From Physella acuta (taxonomy: Eukaryota > Mollusca > Gastropoda > Physidae): a stretch of DNA of 64,000 bases. The stretch lies in the NCBI RefSeq assembly GCF_028476545.1, contig NW_026733232.1, positions 102,501-166,500 of the forward strand. Reading direction: 5' to 3'. Shown one piece after another: positions 45,407-64,000 of this stretch. Numbering within the stretch: the stretch's first letter is position 1; each line of letters begins with the position of its first letter. The notes beneath the pieces were generated by a model. It was given only the letters and a program-made list of their open reading frames with translations, searched no databases and was not told where the DNA came from. A program made the position numbers and the translations under genes.

Positions 45407-45511
45407 CAAGCGTGTGCATCAATACAAAACTTTGTATCTTTTTCGTTCTTGATTGTAAATTGGACGAGATTTACCCCAACATAACTAAGCATTACACATG
45501 AACGCTTTATA

Positions 45512-45625
45512 ACCCATATCTGCAGTTTTATTTTGGAGTTATCTCTCCTACATGGGTTGCTGTCCCCAGCTATCGAGCCTCATCTACCGAAGGGTTAGAA
45601 CTCGGGACTTTTCAGTTCAGCAGTA
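45512..45625 (-). mobile_element. SINE fragment (family 2)
   Basis: Reverse copy: TTTGGAGTTATCTCTCCTAC and CCCAGCTATCGAGCCTCATC, then GTTAGAACTCGGGACTTTT. Confidence 0.7.
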
Positions 45626-46588
45626 CATGAAAATCCACATTTTATTTTTACACAACTTCCTCGTTATTTAGCATTACATAGAGTAGCAAAATAATATAGC
45701 AGGAACTCCGAAATGTGTTATCTAAAACCAGCAATTTGAAAGCCAGCGCGTATGAAAACATAACATGTACAACGATTGCCACAGTAAAACATTTGCAGTA
45801 GTTTTATAAAGAAAATGTTTAACAAAGCAAAACAAAGTTTAACATACACCAGCTCATGTACACCAAAAAATGTAAATATATCAATAACATAAAAATCTTA
45901 AAAGCATAGGTAAAACCGATAATATTCCAGAAATAAAATATATCTTTATTCCTATTAATAAATATTTATTTAATTACAAAAATGATAGCCTTAAAAAATT
46001 TCAAAGAATATAAAAATAAAAAGTGCCTGATACCATTCTATACTTTAATAAAAACGCAGCATATAATCACACATGTGATTCTACTGCTCGAACACTCAGT
46101 CCCACATAGTCTATAATTTGTATATGAATTTACAGTTGCTTAATTAAACAAATTAATGTGTATGAAAGAAAATTTGGCGTATATGCATAATGACAATGCG
46201 GTCTTTTTCTTTCTATTTAATCTGCAAATAGATAACGATCAACCGATGTTACATTTGTGATACTATTTATAGTTGTAAACGTATTAAATTAAAGATAGAT
46301 AGTCATGTTCTATAGCAGTGACGTAGCAATCATCGGTTTCATCGTCTTTATTTTATATCAAATTTTCCTCAGTGTGAAGCAGTTTTTGGCCCGATAAATC
46401 TTCTTCCTCTTGTATTTGATAAGATTATCTGGGATTGTCCACATTGATGAATTGTTCACGGCGTTTCTTATCTAAATAGTCAGCAATAGAACAATTATTT
46501 ATGACATTGCCCTCCACGGGCATAAGGTAACCTCCTGTTACACCACATAAAGTGTCAGTGTCATGCGGACTATCTACATAATCTATAC

Positions 46589-57425
<10,837 letters not shown>

Positions 57426-58245
57426 TTTCCCTAAAACAGAAGTGATACAATTAGTAACCTCTGATGAAAGACAATGCTTTCGCTGTCAAAATATTGTTTT
57501 ATAAAATTAAGTAAATTAAGATGACCTAAACTGTTTCTTAATGAAAATTTGAGGATTATTTATAAAGAAATCAAACGTGTGTATATTTTCTAATAATGTT
57601 TAAATTGTTATTAAAAAAAACAATATTGTATTTATATTAAGTAAATTAAAAACGATGAATAAAATTTAAATAAAGAAATGTATTTTAAGTGACATTTTAA
57701 AACAGTTACATAAAAAGCCGATATTCTATTATTGTCAAAAAATTGTCCTTAATCACCAGTTAAAGATTTGCCAACAATTTGTAAAAGAAAACATTCATAC
57801 TAGCGCTTGCAAAGTTGCATTATTTTCCTCCAAGACTGAAAACAAAAATATCTTGTTAATATTAAGATATAGTCCTTAAAATATTGTACACAGACGATTT
57901 GTTTAGATAACCAATACTTACTACACTAGAATTTTTTCCAGTGCTTTAGTACCATCTGATATCTAACTCGTACAAATATCACATCCGTTTTACGCACGAA
58001 GAATTTTTAATTAAAAGTTAATTGATAATGATCAGGACTTGGGTTAAATAGAATGAACTTTGATTCTGTTTTAAGCATAGCCAGATAAAAAATCCAGAAT
58101 ATTTATTATTTGGGTGGTTGAGGGCTAATTGTTAAAGTAACATTTTTAATATATAACATTGTATAGAGAAAATTTCCACTCAAAAAATTTAAGGCGGGGG
58201 GGGGGGGGGGCGGCGGGGGGAGAGTGGGAAGTTGGAAGGGGGAAG

Positions 58246-58324
58246 TTAAGCCTCTTCAATCCACCGCCGATGGTCGTCATCAACCTTTGACTCTAGTGGA
58301 ACTTCATTGCCGTGGCCTTGTGCT
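58246..58324 (-). CDS. Possible terminal exon of a further gene
   Basis: After a good acceptor (tttatttcag) the frame reads AQGHGNEVPLESKVDDDHRR, then WIEEA and a stop, a hydrophilic composition unlike the surrounding AT-rich DNA. It lies 0.8 kb upstream of gene A on the same strand, so it would end a gene transcribed from the right. No upstream partner exon was identified, and a chance ORF is quite possible. Confidence 0.25.
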
Positions 58325-58904
58325 CTGAAATAAATAGTCTACTGAATTAAATTATTAGGTTTTTTAAAATCGTCTTTGTTCTTGAAAGTGGTGGACTTCA
58401 TTTTACCATACATGTAAAATTTGAAGGACTTTGACTAAAGGTCATATACCGTCTCCTGGTATAGTGTTTGAGATCAAAGTATCGTAGGCGTGCATTAAAT
58501 TATTGAAGACTGCACACTTATTCACCCGGAAGTTTAGTCACAAGTTTATAATTGCCTTGCACACTTTAATAGTTTTAACCCTATTTCGTACAAATATAAT
58601 CCAAACGAAAAAACAAAACAAAAGATGTGTTTTTTTCTTATAAGTAAAATGAAATATTTAAAATATGTTAACGCTGTCAAATTTAAAATTTGAATACATG
58701 CTAAGCTCATCCACTGTAATATTGAAAAATAAAGTTATTTTCTGTATTTTTTAAAAATAAAAGGAAAATTTAATTGAGAAACAATTTTTAACACATCATG
58801 GTACAAAATTGTTTATATAAGTTGTTATTCTGATGTTGGATACATGTTGTTTTTTTTTAATTGGTAAAGCATTTTACAAAAACTTTTATTAACTTGCTTT
58901 CTGG

Positions 58905-59067
58905 CAGTGTTTCTTCCAGACTTTTTTCTCCGGGGGCGGGGGGGGGGGGCACTTGAAATTTTCGGGGGGACGATAGACTTTTTTCGGGGGGGGGGGGGCG
59001 GACTGTTAAAAGTATATAATTTCTATATAATTTTCATTTCGTTCGTGGGAGGCTGGAAGAAACTCTG
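58905..59067. mobile_element. hAT-type MITE, CAGTGTTTCTTCCAG family
   Basis: A 163-bp element with ends CAGTGTTTCTTCCAG and CTGGAAGAAACTCTG and exact 8-bp target duplication ctttctgg. The interior has G-runs and a TATATAATTTCTATATA-like stretch shared by all copies. Confidence 0.88.
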
Positions 59068-59573
59068 CTTTCTGGTCATGACTGTCTTGCGACAACTTCT
59101 AACCGACCAATTTCTCTGAAACCTGGCTAGTGAGTCACGATCCGAAAACCATGCATTCTGATATCAAATTTGACTTAATTGGATGCTTAATTATTTTTTA
59201 AATTTAGATTTTCTATTTAAAAAGTAATATTTACCACATATGCACATGTTACGAGTTCATTTAGTGCGTAATCGTTTTAAGTCATGTAAATCTATCATAT
59301 TCAAAACTTTAAAGTACAGCTCATACTTAAAAATAGTTAAAAACTTAATTATGTGCCTACCAATTTATAAACGTTTCCAATAGCATATATAGCTATTCAC
59401 GCTTTCCTTTTTAGGCATTTAAACAGTTGTGCATTATTGTATTTATAAGTGGCGTAAGTAAAAGCTTGTTAATATAAATGTGTTTACATATTTCGTTATT
59501 GCATGTCCTAGTACTGACCACACTACCCCTTCATATATCGAGGTCACAGAACCGGTGAACTCTACTTCTCTAG

Positions 59574-59768
59574 CAGTGTTTCTTCCAGACATTTTCTCCG
59601 GGAGGAAGGGGGGCGGAGGCACTTGAAATTTCCGAGGGTGCGGACTACAATTTTCGGGGGGTTAGAGCGGACACTGTTGAATGTATATATTTTCTATATA
59701 CACTCCATTTTGTTGGGTTTTCTCCCCCCCCCCCCCCCCACTCAAAGAGATGCCTGGAACAAACTCTG
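59574..59768. mobile_element. hAT-type MITE, CAGTGTTTCTTCCAG family
   Basis: Second nearby copy; target duplication ttctctag/ttctccag with one mismatch. Same internal order of G-runs and TATATTTTCTATATA. Confidence 0.85.
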
Positions 59769-60062
59769 TTCTCCAGCCACATGGACAGTCAGATTCGAAA
59801 AAAGGAACTTGATCACATTAGCTCTTTGTTGCCCAGAGTATTGTACATAATATGATTTGTTTTGTTGTAAATTATATGTTCATTCTCACCATCATTACCT
59901 ATTTCCTTTAGTCCATGCTAATATTAATCTATAGCTACTCATCACATTTGAAACAAAGCGTAGTTCTTGAGGGACTACGAATGTAAATGTAAAACTTTTA
60001 CAAAATTTACAAAAAGTGCACCAAAGAACTGTCCTATTTGTGTTAAATAGAGATTGCATTGT

Positions 60063-60290
60063 TGCCCCAGACTTTTTTCTCCGGGTGGGGGGGGGTGCAC
60101 TTGAAATTGTTCGGGGTCCGGACTAAAATTTCCGAAGGGGGGGGGGGGGCGGAACGGACACTGTTAAAAGTATATATTTTCTATCTAAATTCCATTTCGT
60201 TCGGGGGGGGGGGGGGGGGGCGGTAGACTTTTTCCGGGGGTGGGGTGTTCGGCCCCACCCCTCCCGAATAGATTCCTGAAAGAAACCTTT
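60063..60290. mobile_element. MITE fragment, CAGTGTTTCTTCCAG family
   Basis: CCAGACTTTTTTCTCCGGG on the left and CTGAAAGAAACC on the right, with the family's G-run and TATATTTTCTATCTA interior. The ends are degraded. Confidence 0.65.
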
Positions 60291-60299
60291 CTGTATTTG

Positions 60300-60512
60300 G
60301 GTAAAGAAACTCTTCTGGGAGAGACAACTCAAAAATCAAATAACTGTTGTCTTGTAGTTTGTTTTTGGTTAAGCAAAGGCGATGGAAGTAAATCTAAACA
60401 GAAAAGCAGGCTGAAATCGGAGTCAACAGCCTATATGACGCATAACCAGTTGACACGCAATACTTTATTGTGTTGGAGGAAATTTATTTTCACCACTAGT
60501 AGTAAGAACGAA
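60300..60512 (+). mobile_element. SINE fragment (family 2 body and tail)
   Basis: It lacks the tRNA head but has GGGAGAGACAACTC, AAAAGCAGGCTGAAATCGGA and a GAAGAAGAAAAG tail. Confidence 0.75.
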
Positions 60513-60605
60513 GAAGAAAAGACGCTAGATGACGCAATTATGTCAACTACGGTTTACAAAACGTTCATTATATGAAAAAAAGAACAATTGAGTATACATT
60601 TTAAT

Positions 60606-61675
60606 GGGTGACCCGTCAAAAGAGCGCACGACAAAAGAGCGCCGACATAAGAGCGCAGACAAAAGAGCGCCGAGATAAGAGCGCCGACATAAGAGCGCAC
60701 TAATTTGCCGACAAAAGAGCGCCGACATAAGAGCGCAAACTAAAGATCGAAATACCAAATTTAGTAAATAGGAACAAGAAAATTAACACAGATCAGAAGG
60801 CATTGTTATATGTTAACTCTTTATTGTTTTATTAAGAAACTTAACGATTAGTTTATTAAAAAACTAATCGTTAAATTTCTTTCACTAAAAAACTGGTATT
60901 GACGATTGATAAATATCCATTGTTCCAAACATCATCATTCTGTAAACGTCAGTCGGTCCGGAATCCCACAAGAGGAATTGTGCTCTCTTGTTGTCGTTTG
61001 AAGAGGTTCTGGAATTGTTATCTCTGCAACGTTCTGCGGATTTGGGTATGGCAGCTGCTTGCGTTTTCTTTTCCTTTTTATTGCATGTTGTGAAGCGACG
61101 TATGCCGGCAAATGAGGTGCTACTTCCATCAAATGTCCTGCTCTAGCTTGTTGTATAGTCTGCCTTGGTTTTTCCACCCCTTCCACTGCCCGTTTTCGTA
61201 TAGCTGAAACAACTTTCGCTGCTTCGTTTTTAGCCGGATTAGGAGCTTGATTGTGTTCCAAAGATGCCAGAACAGCATCGTTCAGCATTTTCATCCGTCC
61301 TCGGCAGCCATCTTTCTTGCAGCATCTCCATGTCGAACTTCCATTAGCATTTGCTGTGTCCTTTCGATATCTGAAGCCTTAGACCAATATAATAACCTCC
61401 CCTTTCTGTGATTCGATCTTCTCCATGTTACTTGGGTTAGATATATTTTCAAACTGCATTCATAAGATATTAACCATAATATATAAATAAACACATCGTT
61501 TTATCGTACCGCCGATTGTTTAATTAAAACAAGTGTTAACCATGTCATATTCGGTTAGCGTAAAACTTGTGTTTTTTTATTGACTGCGCTCTTATGTCGG
61601 CGCTCTTATGTCGGCGCTCTTTTGTCTGCGCTCTTATGTCGGCGCACTTTTGCCGTGCGCTCTTTGGCGGGGTGC
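60606..61675 (-). mobile_element. MULE-like element with FLYWCH-type remnant
   Basis: Long inverted termini made of GACAAAAGAGCGCCGACATA-type repeats; the 9-bp repeat cattttaat flanks it (60597-60605, 61676-61684). Minus-strand pieces read HNQAPNPAKNEAAKVVSAIR and, upstream, a WRRSNHRKGRLLY segment. This matches the zinc-finger region that precedes transposase in FLYWCH-containing Mutator-like elements. The catalytic part is absent, so the element is non-autonomous. Confidence 0.75.
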
Positions 61676-61684
61676 CATTTTAAT

Positions 61685-62774
61685 CTTATGTTATTATTAT
61701 TGTTGTTTTGTAAAAATGGTTGTGTTATACAAGTGTATGCATATTTAAGTGGGAATTCGGATTTATAGTTAAATAATTGATGATCCACTAGCTGATATTG
61801 AAGGATATTTTTATCTCTAACAATAACGTCAATACACAAAACGAAGCTGCTGTGATTTTTAATGTAAGGGGTCAAAAGTCGCAAAACACTAAAAAAAATA
61901 ATATTGTCTACGTTTAGACAGAGATTGCAATGTGAAAGGGAAGTAAATCGTGTTGTTGCTTGGCGAAGTTTAAAGAGATTCTTGAGTCTCGTAAGAGGTT
62001 TAAGATGTGTATTTTAAAACAAAATGTTACGATCTTCATTGCAACTTAAAAAACTGTTGTATTTTATATCTAGTTAATAACATTACAGAAAATGCTGGAG
62101 TCATATTTGATTGCTTTCTAAATTTTCAATGTGCATACTCTCAACATTTTCTTTCTTCATGAATTAAAATGTTAATAAGTTGTAGATACTGTGGCGCATT
62201 TATGATTTACGCAAATCGCCTTCCAACATCTGAGGTTAGCAATTAAAATGTAATTACCAAGAAAAAGAAAAAGAAAAAAGGCGTAACGTTGCACATATTT
62301 AATAAACATAAAGCAAACACCACCAAAAAAATGACACCAAGCTTAGAACTCTTGATGCCAGTAGATGACGGTTCAAACCCAGCATGTTCGCCTGGTATTT
62401 AGCCTACAGTCCCACAATGACACATACCACCAACTAGTGCCTACCAGCATCTCGTGCCTGGGCTTGTTCTTTTTAAGCTTTAATAACCCATCTTGTCAAC
62501 TTTAAGTAATTTCATCAAGTTTTTAGTATCCATTCTTTTTTCTTGGGGATTCAAAGAGTTTGCGTCTTACGGTGGGGTTTTCATCATACAAAGTGTGCCG
62601 CCATTTTCTGTGCTGGATGTCGTCTTAAACAGATTCGATGCCATCGTTTGATGTTGTCAATTGTGTTTGACCAACGGATAAGATTTATCCTAAGACCTTT
62701 GTGTCAAAAGTATACTAGTATTGTTTATATATGTACCACTTTAAAGTATAACTCAAAGTTTTGTCTCAAAATAG
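61685..62774. other. No recognisable feature
   Basis: AT-rich sequence right of the MULE-like element; short open frames only. Confidence 0.55.
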
Positions 62775-62960
62775 TATTTACTTACTTACTTAATCCTCAT
62801 CACTCCCTGTGGAGTTTAGGGCAGCAACAAATCTCCGCCATTGCACTCTGTCTTGGGCGAGCCACTTCAACTCTAGCCAGATCTTGCCAGTAGCCTACAC
62901 TTCTTCTTCCATCTCTCTCTTCCATGTTTCAAGTGGCCTTCTTCTCTTTCGTTTTCCAAA
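62775..62960 (+). mobile_element. Possible LINE or SINE fragment with TTAC repeats
   Basis: A TTACTTACTTAC run leads into ATCTCCGCCATTGCACTCTG and CTTGGGCGAGCC, a motif set I associate with animal non-LTR elements. The family was not determined. Confidence 0.35.
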
Positions 62961-63108
62961 AAAAAATGTACTAGTATTGTTTATTTATTTGCTACTGTAA
63001 AGTATACCTCAGAGCCTTGAGTGAGAACTTTACAAGCATTGTTTATTTATTTGCTTCCACAGTATTCCAGGTCTATGGCCCATAAAATAAACCGGTTACA
63101 CCTGCATA

Positions 63109-63300
63109 GATGCGACGGCATGGTGGATAGTAGAGCATTCGGCTGCTAACCCGAAAGTTTTGAGTTCAAATCCATGTTTCATGTCTATAGAACTCTTCGT
63201 CCACCAAGCTATGATGGGTACCTGACTCACGTAAGGCAAAGTAAGGCGGCTGGGCATAGTGCTACCCACATTTTCCTTTGGAGTTCCATGTGAGCTTTCC
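63109..63300 (+). mobile_element. tRNA-derived SINE (family 1)
   Basis: Head GCGACGGCATGGTGGATAG, box B GAGTTCAAATCC, and the GTACCTGACTCACGTAAGGC body. Confidence 0.8.
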
Positions 63301-64000
63301 ACCCTATAGACCGTCAGGTTCGAAAGATTACTTTACCTACTTACTTTACCTACATACAGCACATCAGTTTTTTTAAAAATCTAAATGGATATGATCTATT
63401 AGGTCAGTCATGGAAACAAGTTTTACTCTACATATCTAAACTCACTGAAAAAAAAAAAGAAAATACTACAGATAGGAGTAAAACAACCTCCAAAAGATGA
63501 ATGACTACACTTCAGCAATATAAAATCTACAGTTTTTTTTTCTATATTCAGAATTATAGAATTTGAAACAGGTAAAACTCTGTTAATATTATTTTTGCTA
63601 TTACCAGTAAAGAGGTGTATGAGCAATACAGTGATCTAACACATACCGTACTATTATGTTAAATAAAACAAATATAAAAAAAACTTTTATAGCAGCACGC
63701 TTTTAAATTGCACTGAAAATAAGAAAATAAAACTAATTTGCTTTTTTTATAACAGCTTTGGTCACTCATGAGATCTTTAACATATTTTGTTGCACTCTAG
63801 ATAGTTTGAAATACACATTTGAAAAAGGTGTGATAATTATAACATTTTTTTTTTAAACAAATGATTGAGTTTCCGATTTTAAAAGCATTAAGTATGTTAA
63901 GTTCTTGCTTGCAAATCAAAATAAAGTTAAAACATGTGCATCAATACAAAGCTCTGTATCTTCTTCTGTCTCATTTATAATGTTTGACGCGATTTTCCCC
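63301..64000. other. No recognisable feature
   Basis: AT-rich end of the window. Parts resemble 45.15-45.45 kb (AACAAATGATTGAGT, AAAGCTCTGTATCTT), indicating a duplicated intergenic segment. Confidence 0.5.

Larger units (their letters stand above)
43820..46588. other. Intergenic A-B, mainly SINEs
   Basis: Three SINE copies occupy 44.9-45.6 kb. The remainder is AT-rich with no recognised gene apart from frame-shifted homology to the gene A tail at about 46440-46588. Confidence 0.55.

Overview
The window is AT-rich eukaryotic DNA with intron-split genes, long (TA)n runs, tRNA-derived SINEs, small non-autonomous DNA transposons and two 5-kb minisatellites. The repeat style and the receptor architecture suggest a mollusc, most likely a heterobranch gastropod. 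That placement is recall-based inference, not something the sequence proves.

The main content is a head-to-tail series of related single-pass membrane receptor genes, all on the minus strand. I rebuilt them exon by exon from splice sites. Nearly every ectodomain and transmembrane exon starts and ends in phase 1, and the assembled exon lengths stay in frame. Gene A (57.43-46.59 kb): signal peptide, one two-exon Ig domain, transmembrane segment, long tail. Gene B (42.14-38.50 kb, first exon uncertain): a 10-cysteine module, one EGF-like domain, transmembrane segment, tail. Gene C (36.56-26.87 kb): the 10-cysteine module, five EGF-like domains, transmembrane segment, the longest tail. Gene D (9.23 kb, running off the left edge): signal peptide, the 10-cysteine module, short stalk and coiled-coil exons, transmembrane segment, then coiled-coil exons instead of the shared tail.

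Genes A, B and C share a cytoplasmic tail with PPRPVQQQYIELG and several Tyr-x-x-hydrophobic motifs. The ectodomains are swapped among genes while the tail is kept. This layout recalls MEGF10/CED-1/SREC-type scavenger receptors and the polymorphic clusters of single-pass membrane genes known from snail immunity. An immune or phagocytic role is inference only.

Other regions: 9.7-14.7 kb and 16.0-20.9 kb are minisatellites with higher-order repeats. 20.9-26.7 kb holds SINEs and a decayed BED-finger hAT transposon with a perfect 8-bp target duplication. 40.57-41.12 kb is a foldback repeat. 47.6-48.7 kb is a non-autonomous Helitron. 49.9-50.5 kb is a LINE 3' remnant. 55.05-56.62 kb is a near-perfect 0.77-kb tandem duplication. 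57.4-64 kb is mostly repeats, with one possible terminal exon of a further gene at 58.25-58.32 kb. Two host exons appear frameshifted relative to paralogous copies (gene A tail, gene D coiled coil), and the first exon of gene B looks eroded, so the cluster may contain both working and decaying members.
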